A DNA stretch of 10,320 nucleotides. It comes from Funneliformis mosseae. Taxonomy: Eukaryota > Glomeromycota > Glomeromycetes > Glomerales > Glomeraceae. The stretch's first letter is position 1; every line of letters begins with the position of its first letter. The translations under genes and the position numbers were made by a program. Shown here in pieces: positions 1 through 8,345 of this stretch. The notes beneath the pieces were generated by a model. The model had not been told where the DNA came from, ran no database searches, and saw nothing but the letters and a program-made list of their open reading frames with translations. Location: NCBI GenBank assembly GCA_910592005.1, contig CAJVPP010004005.1, positions 1 to 10,320 on the forward strand, read 5' to 3'.

Positions 1-480
1 ATCCTTCCTTTTTGGGATCAACATTTAATTTCCAAAAATTGCCGCCAAATTTGGGGGTAAAACAGTTTAAGGGATAACAATTTTTCATATTTGTAAAATA
101 TAAATATTATTGAATTATTTAAATTCCGCATCGTAAAATAGCATAATTAATTATATTGGGCCAAGTTCGAATTTTCATATTATTAAGTCCGGATTTCTAA
201 ATTTGGACTTTTGCAGGCCTCTAATCCCCAGATTTGGGTAGGAAAATATTTTGAAAATATAATTTAAAAATTCAGGATTGCCAGTATTTTGTTGGTTATA
301 CGCTCAATTAAACATAAATCTTTCATTAAAATCATATAAATTTATTTTGTTCTCCTAATCAAACTTTATTAAAAATATAAAATTTATTCCTATTTAATCA
401 CGTAAAAACCACGTGACGTTGAACAATTATTGACTAACCTCTTGTGTAAATTACATCAGTATCCTTTTTGGCAAGACTCA
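1..480. other. Gene-free, repeat-like left flank
   Basis: No open frame of useful length or recognisable domain was seen on either strand. The stretch is AT-rich, with scattered GC-richer words such as GCCGCCAAATTTGGGGG and GCAGGCCTCTAATCCCC that stand out from the background and suggest an old mobile-element or repeat fragment. An imperfect hairpin lies at 185-210, with AAGTCCGGATTT facing AAATTTGGACTT across a 2-nt loop and one mismatch. The assignment to repeat DNA is inference; the copy number in the genome is not visible from one window. Confidence 0.35.
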
Positions 481-494
481 AACATATTGGGTGA

Positions 495-562
495 TTTGCT
501 ATTAAAATCGAGTTTACGAACATATTAAGTCATATGATTCGTAACGTGATTTTAATAGCAAA
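495..562. repeat. 68-bp palindromic repeat (MITE- or cruciform-like)
   Basis: The outer arms TTTGCTATTAAAATC (495-509) and GATTTTAATAGCAAA (548-562) are perfect 15-bp inverted complements. The symmetry continues inward with TTACGAA (514-520) against TTCGTAA (538-544), then CATAT (521-525) against ATATG (532-536), leaving a 6-nt centre. Together they could form a long hairpin or cruciform. The core at 512-551 matches the opposite strand of 4045-4084 at 36 of 40 positions with no gap, so this is a dispersed repeat and not a chance palindrome. No open frame lies inside it and no target-site duplication is evident at its edges. A small non-autonomous palindromic element is the simplest reading. 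Confidence 0.7.
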
Positions 563-578
563 CCTCCCATGTGTAGAC

Positions 579-807
579 ATCAATTCCATACCACACATCT
601 TGTAAATCTTCTCACGGGTCTTCCCTTCCTGTAATTCTGGAAGGTGTCTTAAGAACGACTATCGGCTTATGCTCTATGGGTGGAGATTGTCAAAAATGCT
701 ACTCCATTATCGGAAAGCCAGTTCTTAGTAATATTTGGGATCATTATCGTGTTGACAAATTACATCTTCAACACTCAATCCTCAATCTGAAAAGAATTTG
801 CCGTTAA
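579..807 (+). pseudogene. Unrecognised open frame, possible gene fragment
   Basis: Frame 1 is open for about 75 codons, from just after a TAG near 576 to TAA at 805-807. The only in-frame ATG I noted is at 676, which would leave 43 codons. The base composition is visibly less AT-rich than the neighbourhood. The peptide looks protein-like, with the phrases PVILEGVLRTTIGL and CSMGGDCQKCYSIIGKP and a Cys pair C-x2-C. I do not recognise the family. It lies just after the palindromic repeat and in the same frame as the coding debris at 889-1331, so the two may be pieces of one old gene. A TTTTTTTAG acceptor-like site precedes the second piece, but I found no donor that joins them in frame. It may be a degraded exon, or an open frame by chance. 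Confidence is low. Confidence 0.3.
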
Positions 808-888
808 AGTTCCCATTAACTAACATTGTTACAATTTATAAATCTATCAATACTTTTGTTGTTCTATCCACTTCCTCTTTTTTTTAGC

Positions 889-1331
889 ATGATTATATCA
901 CCTTTAAAAGACGAAGTAAAAGATGTGGAAAATGGTAATGATCTTCAAGTAATTGGAACTTCGTCATATCATATTCATAGCAAGTTTAAATAAAAGAATT
1001 CAAATAAGCAGGAGCAAGATGGATCAATCAGATTTTTTCAAATAAGCAAAACAAAAAGATAATCTATTCATTGATGAGAAGAAAAACATCTCAAAATTCC
1101 GGAAAATGAGATGAGACTATAAATGCCAGATAAAGAGAGTATATAGGTCAATCACGTTTTTGAAAAACAAGTATACGTCAAAGCTTCCTGGGAGGTTTCA
1201 CAAACCACAGGAATGGATCAATATCCGGATTCTATTATAAAAAGTTTAATAGACTTTAATGACAAGACGTTGTGAAACAGTTATCGAAAGGAATGATGAG
1301 ACTCCCTATGAATTATTTATGCGGTTTTAAA
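889..1331 (+). pseudogene. Degenerate coding remnant of unknown family
   Basis: An ATG at 889, directly after a polypyrimidine-AG run, opens 34 codons (start MIISPLKDEVKDVENGND) to TAA at 991. Reading on in the same frame gives further protein-like pieces separated by stops at 991, in the 1060s, near 1120, at 1144 and at 1273. They include PENEMRL, then VFEKQVYVKASWEVS, then GMDQYPDSIIKSLIDF before the TGA at 1273. After a frame change, NDETPYELFMRF ends near 1331. Keeping one frame over about 380 bases of broken sequence suggests a decayed gene and not random AT-rich DNA. I cannot name a family; a dead mobile-element ORF is as likely as a dead host gene. Confidence 0.3.
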
Positions 1332-1819
1332 TGATCTATTTTGGTAATTATTCATTGGTTGATAAGTTATTTATTGTATAATTTTTTTAATCAATGAAAT
1401 TGATTATTAGCAATATTTGTAGCAGCGGGTAATAAATAAATAATAATTTGTTTGTTTTTGCTTTTCGGGCGAGTATAGTAGAAGGAATTTTCTATTTTTG
1501 ACTATAAGATGTATTTTTTAAAATTTTTTAAATCTAAATTTCAATGAGGCCGCACTTATTGCACTAAAAAATAATTCGATTTTTTTTTTTAGTTTCAAAG
1601 ATAATACATTATGCTTGATTTTAACATTTTAAATACAAATCATAAAAAGTTTAATAAATCCATAGTACTTTTTAAAATTCTATATTAATAACAATTATAT
1701 GTTTAATTCTGCTGGAGGCATGATGACAAATTCAGTCAAAAAATTTTCAATGCGTTAGCCAATTACGCCGAAATGATCGGCAAGCATAATTCCGAATATA
1801 TTTGATTGTTCAAATCTTT
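1332..1819. other. AT-rich intergenic stretch
   Basis: No gene or RNA was recognised. The sequence is long A and T runs with no open frame of note. It separates the coding debris from the F-box remnant and would contain that gene's ancestral promoter. I see no clear TATA box beyond the general AT background. Confidence 0.4.
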
Positions 1820-1847
1820 CCCCCCCCTTTTTTTTTTAAAAAAAAAA
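1820..1847 (+). promoter_or_regulatory. C8-T10-A10 homopolymer block before the F-box ATG
   Basis: Eight C (1820-1827), ten T (1828-1837) and ten A (1838-1847) end one base before the ATG at 1849. Poly(dA:dT) tracts are known to exclude nucleosomes at fungal promoters, so a leader or promoter role is possible. T-then-A is also self-complementary and prone to slippage. Function is inference only. Confidence 0.35.
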
Positions 1848-1896
1848 GATGACTTTGTTCCTTCCTGCTGATTGCCTAAATGAAATTTTAGAATAC

Positions 1897-1931
1897 TGCT
1901 AATATTTTCTAACTTTATTTTTGATTTTTAG
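1897..1931 (+). other. Intron remnant lacking a 5' splice site
   Basis: Between the two F-box halves lies about 33 nt holding a CTAAC branch-point-like word and a T-rich run ending in TTTTTAG (AG at 1930-1931), but no GT at its left edge. In this genome style introns are about 60-80 nt (compare the 61-nt kinase intron at 10202-10262). The remnant therefore looks like an intron whose donor and 5' half were deleted. Unspliced, it introduces TAA at 1900-1902. Confidence 0.5.
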
Positions 1932-2525
1932 AAAGAAGGAATTGAAAAAAAAGGATTTACGCTTATGCTTGTTAGTGAACCGTCTTTGGTGTAAAATCTC
2001 TGTTCGAATTTTATGGAGAAGAATGCAAAATTTTAAAACTTTAATCACTTGTCTTCCTAAGAAATCCAAAGCAATTTTATATAAGAATGGGATCATAATA
2101 TCAACCTCAAAGCCACCATTGTTTAATTATACAGCTTTTATCAAAATTCTTTGTATTAATGGTATTCATCATGCAATTATAAGATTTCTCAGGAATCATC
2201 AACCTTCTACTCCAAAAAGACTTGTTAATAATAAAAGTTTGATGATAACACGGGAAATATTTAAAATGTTTATGAATCAAACCTCTTTGAAAATTTTATA
2301 TTTTGAATTTAACGTAAACGACAACATCCATTTATCCTGGAGGAAAGGATTGTTTAAGTAATCTTTCAGAATTTTCATGTAGTTCAAATTTATATCCTGA
2401 ATTTTTTTATCAGATATACGAATTTGTCATAATTTACAATCACTAAAAATAACTTTTGAATATTTCATCTCAAATGGAATTAATTTCTGTTCAAAAAGAT
2501 TTAAAGTACTTGGACTTGTACTTGG

Positions 2526-2636
2526 ATTATATTGATGATGATTCGATTGAAGCAGAATTGGATGATTATTATTACAGTTATTCAGATGAATCTGACTTGG
2601 ATTACTGTGACAAACATTTAGATGAAAGGCAATCAC
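2526..2636 (+). other. Acidic, Tyr-rich insert in the F-box remnant
   Basis: Frame 2 encodes a low-complexity acidic run with the phrases YIDDDSIEAELDDYYYSY and SDESDLDYCDKHLDERQ, placed between the LKYLDL and LTKLHIV leucine-rich segments. Leucine-rich F-box proteins of this style normally pass directly between such segments, so this looks like a lineage-specific expansion of a GAT/TAT-rich tract. It is seen in the sequence; its novelty is inferred. Confidence 0.4.
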
Positions 2637-3376
2637 TAGCAAAAATTCCAAACGCATTAACCAAGTTACACATTGTTGGAAAACCTTGTCACATGAAATT
2701 GTCATTTATTTCTAAGCTCTCAAATTTACAAGAAATTATCATTTATTAGAAAAAAAGGATTAAAAGGATTTAAATATCTTCAACATGTTATCCTTCCACA
2801 ATTACAAATTTTAACTTTTGAATATAAATGTCCCAAAGTTGGATACCTGATCAATTTCTTAGAAATCAATGGAAAGAATTTAAAAAAACTTGATCTTGGA
2901 AAAAATTATTCTTTTAATAATTCATTAAATTTAGCTGTAGCCAATTTTTGATCGTTACGATTTACATATTCAAATACAAACTTGAATTACTTGGATACAT
3001 TAAAGTAATTTTAAAGGTTGTGAACAATTAGAAAGCCTTGATTTTTTGTGCGGTGATGATTGTGAAGACTATATAATGGAGCGTGAATTTTTAGAGATGG
3101 TTGTAGAATTTTCACCTAAAAAATTTCACGAGTTAAAGTTAGAAATGGGATCTTACGTAGATATAGAAACGACATTTCAATGGGTATTAAAGACTATCTT
3201 TAAACGCTGGGCGAACCGTGTGCCATGTATTCCACTTTCTTTAACTATTATTACGAAAATAGCATGGACAATTACATGAAAGAAATGACAAATTAATTGA
3301 AATGTATAAAAAATTAGTTGTTATTAAAGAAATTAAAATATTCAATGATACACGCGATAATTATGGTTGTCGTTAA

Positions 3377-4003
3377 ATAAATAAACTACACGCAAGAGAA
3401 CAATAAAAAATCGTGGGCGCTCGAAAAGTGCGTTTGATAAGCGTAATAACTTGCAAATCCAAAATTCCAAAAAAAACGCAGTATTTCTTTTTTTTTTTTA
3501 AAAAAAAAAAAAAAGACATTTACTTATTATATTAATTTTTTTAAGTTATAAATCAGTTTTTTTATATTACACGTGTTGTTTGTTTGAATGAATGATTTTA
3601 TAAAAACTAATATTAACAATCATGTCGTGTGGGATAAGCTTCAAAATAGATTTAGTTTATTTATATATAATTCAATTATAAATAAATAGATTCTTATAAT
3701 TCAATAAACTTTAATATTATAAATTGAATGACCTTTTGATAATGCTTTTAGAAAGAATTTAAAATTAGTTTATTCCTGCGTCAATATTATTTTTTTAGTT
3801 ATTCGACCTCATCTATGCAATGATAATTATTCATTCTTTGAGAAGACACCTCGTTTAAATTAATTTCATATGCTTACGTGCCTCAAATCCATCTAGAAAG
3901 GAGGAATGACGAAAAGAGGAAACGTTGAATAAATTTGGTATCCAACATGTAAAATTAGTCTAGTATATTATGTTTGTTATTATAATGAAATGGATAAGGT
4001 GTG
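3377..4003. other. Gene-free region downstream of the F-box remnant
   Basis: No gene was seen. A less AT-rich patch near 3407-3460 (around TCGTGGGCGCTCGAAAAGTGC) is followed by the T12A15 tract, then plain AT-rich sequence. Confidence 0.4.
3488..3514. repeat. T12-A15 homopolymer junction
   Basis: Twelve T (3488-3499) run directly into fifteen A (3500-3514), a self-complementary tract like the T10-A10 at 1828-1847. The two lie on either side of the F-box remnant, about 110 bases beyond its end and one base before its start. It may be replication slippage, a hairpin-stabilised tract or a retroposition scar. Confidence 0.6.
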
Positions 4004-4043
4004 AAAGTAGGTGTGGTGGTAAAGCTGTTGGGTAAAGTAGGTG
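4004..4043. repeat. Direct repeat AAAGTAGGTG with 30-nt period
   Basis: AAAGTAGGTG occurs at 4004-4013 and again at 4034-4043, exactly 30 nt apart, in a G/T-rich strip unlike the AT-rich surroundings. On the minus strand the strip reads as Thr/Pro-rich codons (phrase SFTTTPTFT), the same style as the neighbouring fragment at 4205-4435. It could be a relic of a Thr/Pro repeat. This is weak and compositional only. Confidence 0.3.
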
Positions 4044-4044
4044 G

Positions 4045-4084
4045 AATCACGTTACGGATCATATGATTTATTATGTTCGTATAC
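4045..4084 (-). repeat. Second copy of the palindromic repeat core
   Basis: This 40-bp stretch begins AATCACGTTACG and ends TATGTTCGTATAC. It matches the reverse complement of 512-551 at 36 of 40 positions with no gap. The outer 15-bp arms of the first copy are not preserved here, so this is a partial or diverged copy. Two copies within 3.6 kb imply a family present elsewhere in the genome. Confidence 0.65.
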
Positions 4085-4204
4085 AATATTATTTCATTAG
4101 TAAAAAATTATAAAACTTGATGTCATCATTTGATTAATTCTTTATTAATATAATCTTTAAAAAAAACAAGCGATATGTGAAATTTCAATCCATTAACTAT
4201 TTTA

Positions 4205-4435
4205 TTAAAACATAAGGAAACTAACACTAATTGCTGAAGTGATTGCACCAACAACAGCACGTGTACCACTTATATTTACCCGTGAAACACTACTCTGACC
4301 GCGACTGCTACCGTCAGTGACAATATTGTAAACTATTATTACAAACGTTGTGCTTGACTTTGGTGGAATTGTAGTTGTAGTTGGTGTGGTAGCTGGTGTT
4401 GTTGTTGTTGATTCAGCTTTTACATTGCTTACCAT
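4205..4435 (-). CDS. Thr/Pro-rich protein fragment with GPI-signal-like tail
   Basis: The frame gives 76 residues from an ATG at 4435-4433. Residues about 8-30 are Thr/Pro/Ser-rich (ESTTTTPATTPTTTT, then IPPKSSTT), like the O-glycosylated stalk of fungal wall proteins. The last residues, AVVGAITSAISVSFLMF, form a hydrophobic stretch with no basic end, preceded by small residues (SGT), as in a GPI-attachment signal. There is no N-terminal signal peptide, which a GPI protein needs, and a stop lies in frame nine codons upstream (TAA about 24 nt before the ATG). The frame is therefore probably the 3' exon or relic of a longer wall-protein gene. The sequence just before the ATG (TATTTACTGCAT) resembles a mutated TGCAG acceptor. 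The family is not recognised; an open frame kept by low-complexity ACA/ACC codons is the alternative. Confidence 0.4.
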   Translation of the reverse strand: MVSNVKAESTTTTPATTPTTTTIPPKSSTTFVIIVYNIVTDGSSRGQSSVSRVNISGTRAVVGAITSAISVSFLMF

Positions 4436-5417
4436 GCAGTAAATATACTTTTCCTTTTATTCTTATAGTTTTAATATTGAGAAATACTTTCCACCGCCAA
4501 TTATGTTATAACTTTTAAAATTTATAGATTAGTAATGACAAAGTTATGTTCAGCAAATAATGTTTCGAAGTATATGAAAAAATTGATCAAATCAATATTA
4601 TATATTGGAATCCAAAAGAATTTGCTAATATACTGAATTCTTTAAAATTTCTGCTAATTAAGCAAATGAATTTTCTGGAGCAAAATTAAAGATATGGAAA
4701 TTGCTTATATAATGGCAAATGTGATTAACAGAATTTACCGAAAGTTCTCAACAAGATTCAATAGGTAGTCGTACTCGCATTAGAATTACAATAATTAAAT
4801 GGTTTTAAAAATGCAATTAACCGCATAGTATCGTTATATAATTGTGTGTTAATACTTGAAATTGCAATGAGGTGAAGATTATTTCGAAAGTTTTCTGTTG
4901 TATCTTGTGTCGATTGTGGTTATATGTTCATATTGATTCAATAATCTAAATAGACCATATATTTATAAAAATAAAGAAAAAGCAATAAAAAAGAATTTGT
5001 TTTGAAAATTTTTCATATCCTTTGAAAATCTATTATTTAAATACTCTAAATTTGCATATAAATAAATACTTAAATTTCCTATTTATAAAAAAAAACTTTT
5101 TTTTTATTATTTATTAAACGAGGGGCGTTTAAATAAATCTTGGTAACACTTGTATAGGTAGGTACGTTAATTACGATTTCATATGTAGCACAAACTCTGA
5201 TTACAAATGATTTTCCTCGCTTCATAAGTTTCTCAACAAAAAAATTCTTTTAGCACGAACTTAATAACCCTACATCTACAAAACTTTAAAATTCTGAAAA
5301 ATTTTTTATTATAATATACATGTACTGTATATTGCACGGTATAATATACCAAAAATCTATTCACAAGAATAAAACTTCTCGAACAAAACTAGTCAAGATC
5401 ACAGAAGAGAAATAAAT
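4436..5417. other. Mostly gene-free, with faint coding debris near 4575-4800
   Basis: Short protein-like pieces occur on the plus strand. One reads YWNPKEFANILNSLKFLL near 4600, and later pieces in two overlapping frames read MEIAYIMANVINRIYRK and SSQQDSIGSRTRIRITI. None exceeds about 35 codons, and I cannot join them or name a family. The rest is AT-rich, with an A9-C-T9 block at 5087-5105. Confidence 0.25.
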
Positions 5418-5663
5418 ATGAGTTATAATGATTGGTGCATTTGTAATAAACCTTATCACAAAATACCATGGTATGTCAAGAATAGCTTTTACTGGGACAT
5501 GGGTTTCTTTATTTGTTCTCATGATTGTTACGGTTGTGTTGGAAGTGACTTTCAAACCTGTAGAAGTGAGTTGGAAATTGAAAATGATTCTGCCATTATT
5601 ATTCAGCGAAATGTTCGGGTAATCACCAACGCAATTTTGGCCTGGTATTACAGGCCTGACTGA
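5418..5663 (+). CDS. Small Cys-rich protein with zinc-finger-like and IQ-like motifs
   Basis: The 81-residue frame starts at ATG 5418, in the context AAATAAATATG. Cysteines are arranged C7-x-C9 ... C33-x3-C37 (WCICNKP and ICSHDCY), resembling short treble-clef or MYM-type fingers in which a C-x(1-2)-C knuckle is followed by a CSxxC knuckle. C40 and C48 follow. Residues 58-68 (SAIIIQRNVRV) resemble half of a calmodulin-binding IQ motif. A frameshifted continuation, 5669-5740, adds a basic stretch (DENCRRKFKKLIVDQD) before TAA, suggesting the original protein was longer. An overlapping frame from ATG 5428 gives a 64-residue hydrophobic peptide with one membrane-like segment. I prefer the 5418 frame because of its Cys pattern and ordinary residue composition. 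The family and function are unknown, and the gene may be truncated. Confidence 0.45.
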   Translation: MSYNDWCICNKPYHKIPWYVKNSFYWDMGFFICSHDCYGCVGSDFQTCRSELEIENDSAIIIQRNVRVITNAILAWYYRPD

Positions 5664-5740
5664 ACAAGGATGAAAATTGCCGAAGAAAGTTTAAAAAATT
5701 AATCGTGGATCAGGATAAGAATTCTCAAAGATCGGGCTAA

Positions 5741-8340
5741 GTGTGATTTTGCTAAGTAATGTTAGATATTTCTAAAATTTAGTATCCTAGTAGCTTAAAG
5801 TAATAAAGGAATTTAATATCGTAGAATCATATTATATCTTATATCTGAGGATGTTATTTTTATGAATAAGATCGTTTGAATTATTGTACTTCATACATGA
5901 ATTCTGTTTCAATTATTTTTTATTAAATTAGTTATTGACAGTATAATTTGAATGATATGATATGATATGAAGTATGATAAAAAATGGCATGTAAGTTTTA
6001 ATCAATCGATCGATTTAGATCCTATCATGTTGAATATTTATAATTGAATTTTTTATCTTTAATTCTTATAATTCTTAAACATTAAGTAATTACAGTGCAC
6101 GCAATCAAACATTACAGATTTCTTGATATGATGATTTCAATGAAACATTATTCTTTGATTCTTATCGACCATTATCATCTATCATTCCCAAGCACACAAA
6201 TTTATAAGAAATTAATTATCATGTTAAGAAAAGGACTTTGAAACCTTAGATCTTCACATTCGCAAACCTTAGAATTTGGACGTGAATACCATAATACTAA
6301 ATACTGTATGTGCATAACCAAATTCTTGTATAATGAGTCAATGTTATGTGGCATCGTTCAATGGAATATTAGATATAAAATGTAAAATTTTTTGATTAAT
6401 ACTAATTAATATCCAATTAAATTGATTATTGTTTCTCACTTACAGATACCTCTGTGTGCTTTCATCTAATTAAATGGTATAAATAAAATTTTTACTATTG
6501 AAAAGTTTCCTAAATTCTGATATATAGATTTGATTTATAATATAACTAGATCATTACAATTTCTATTATATCAGTTATCTCCTTCCTAAAAACAAACAAA
6601 TAACAAACAAAATCAGAGCAAATACATCCTGTGATTCGATAAACAAATTAATTAAATGTAATTTATATATTCACTTTCTAAGGTCAATTGAACGTTATTG
6701 TATTAGTATATTTGATAATAGCAAGAATTAATGTGAACAAATATATAGTCAAGGACTATAATTTAATGTGAATGCATTCTATATGAAAGTATTCGCAGAA
6801 ATATTTATGAATTTACGTGAAGCTTTAAATTGATGTTTTACGAATGCTAAAAAGAAGAACAATAGCCATTGTATATATATATCGAACTTGCTTAAAAGCA
6901 TTACCTATTCCTTTCCATTATTTTTGGACACCATAATTTTTGGAGTGTGAAGATCCATAACATCAAACCATGTTATTCTCGTGCATTAGACCTTGCACAC
7001 CGTTAACGATATCTAAGTATTGTTGATTTCCTTCGACTTATCCATTGATGTACCCATGAACAAATTCCGTATATTCTCCTTGTTGCCCAACGTATACATT
7101 TTTGAGCCAACTATGCCTACTATAATAAGAATAAAAGATGGTACACAGCAACTTTCTCAACTCGTTCTACCTATATACAGTAAAAGCATCGAGAGTCACA
7201 ATAAACATTTGAAATTAAGTATATAAAACAGAGAATGAAAAATAAACGTATTTTTTCCTGAGACCTGTTTACCTACTATAACTGGGTAAAATTAAACACT
7301 TTAAATTGACCAAGCTAGCGAAATCATTTGTAAATTAACCGATTCCAACTTCTAAATAGCTCCTTGAAGAGGATCGTATCAACCCGAGATTTTGAATAAA
7401 TCACTCTATCACACATACAGTTTCTGGAGTATCTAAGTGCGTTTAAAGTTCTGAATTTTCCGATAATGATTTCACTTAAAATTTTCGAACGTTCGGCTTC
7501 GAGGCTCTAACCTTTCGTTGTTGCAAGAATAAGCCCTTGATAAAAATTTCTCAAACCAACCGAAGATTTGTTATACGAACGACATAAATTTGGAATTGCA
7601 CTATTGTCATAAGAAATCAAAGTACAAGTGTGAGTGTAGTGAAATAAATAAAAGACTCTTACTTACGAGAGGGGAGTTTAATTAAAGATTTCACTAGCTC
7701 CAAAGAAAAAAACTAACAATTTTCATCATTGGAAGCGTTAACATTATTACGAGCTCAATGTCAATTGGCATGGATCAAGTGAGATGTTCACCTTCTATAG
7801 TATTATATCCCTAGCTAAACATTTATACAAAGGTGTATTCAGCCCTTTTTTTGATTTTTTTTTTGAGATCTATGGAATCACCTTGTTCTCCCGATAAAAA
7901 ATAAAGCATAAATTATTTGCTCTGTAATATTTTAAGATCGACTGTACTTATTACAGATCTTTTATAACGAATAAATTACAATCCGATCAACAATCGCGGC
8001 TTCAAAGATAAAATATTAAGCTAATCAGGAGAATAAATGTCGATTGAAATGTAAATTCACATAAATCGGCTATATAAGCTAAATATTATAAAAGCATATC
8101 CTAGAAATACATTTCAAACTTTGATTATTATTACGTACGTCTATCGGTCAATTTCAAAAAAATATAATCATTATTAGCATAGAGAAAAAAATGCATAACT
8201 TTATCTACTTTTTTTTTGCGCTAACAAATTATTTCAATTTTTGGTATGATTTACAACTAATGAAGTTTTTACTTATATAACGGAAAAGAAATTTTTGAAA
8301 TTTAAATATTTTAACCTTCTTATTGAGTCCTTGAGAACTT
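5741..8340. other. Long AT-rich region without a supportable gene
   Basis: No conserved domain, tRNA or rRNA was recognised on either strand. It contains a short ATATG microsatellite (about 5954-5970, GATATGATATGATATGA), an ATCGATCGAT palindrome near 6005 and a TATATATATA run near 6873. Open frames such as 7020-7226 lack an ATG start and any motif. A few protein-like codons near 7723-7779 (SSLEALTLLRAQCQLAWIK) end in TGA and cannot be extended. Old mobile-element debris is possible but unproven. Confidence 0.4.
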
Positions 8341-8345
8341 TTCAG

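Larger units (their letters stand above)
1849..3376 (+). pseudogene. Degraded F-box / leucine-rich family protein gene
   Basis: The N-terminus MTLFLPADCLNEILEY is the first half of an F-box, the Skp1-binding motif of SCF ubiquitin-ligase adaptors. The second half, CLLVNRLWCKISVRILW, follows at about 1957-2015. Downstream pieces match the leucine-rich C-terminal style of the expanded Glomeromycotina F-box family: LKYLDL, LTKLHIV, LPQLQIL, NFLEINGKNLKKLDLG, CEQLESLDFLCGDD, VEFSPKKFHELKL and a C-terminal YKKLVVIKEIKIF. The stop is at 3374-3376 in frame 2. The chain is broken many times: TAA at 1900, frame 1 to 2 near 2355, 2 to 1 near 2411-2419, 1 to 2 near 2478, 2 to 3 near 2740, TGA at 2949, 3 to 1 near 3008, and a last shift near 3240-3290. 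An intact member would be roughly 500 residues. With this many lesions, a non-functional copy is far more likely than sequencing error. The family call is solid; the organism-specific subfamily is inferred. Confidence 0.85.

Noticed and set aside
160..175. GTTCGAATT, like a tRNA T-loop
   Set aside because: No matching D-arm, anticodon arm or acceptor stem was found around it.
1899..2096. Minus-strand open frame opposite the F-box
   Set aside because: It is the antisense shadow of the recognisable F-box coding segment CLLVNRLWC; it has no motif of its own.
2427..2705. Minus-strand open frame rich in Asn, His and Ser
   Set aside because: It is antisense to the acidic GAT/TAT-rich part of the F-box remnant; its composition is explained by that.
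5361..5555. Minus-strand open frame of 64 codons
   Set aside because: It overlaps the Cys-rich plus-strand frame and shows no domain or convincing start context.
5428..5622. Plus-strand hydrophobic frame with a membrane-like segment
   Set aside because: It overlaps the frame at 5418, which has an ordered Cys pattern; the hydrophobicity probably comes from T-rich second codon positions. Kept only as an alternative reading.
5954..5970. ATATG triple repeat
   Set aside because: A short microsatellite of a kind expected in AT-rich DNA; no further significance.
7020..7226. Plus-strand open frame of 68 codons
   Set aside because: It starts at TTG, shows no motif, and neighbouring sequence gives no supporting exon or leader.
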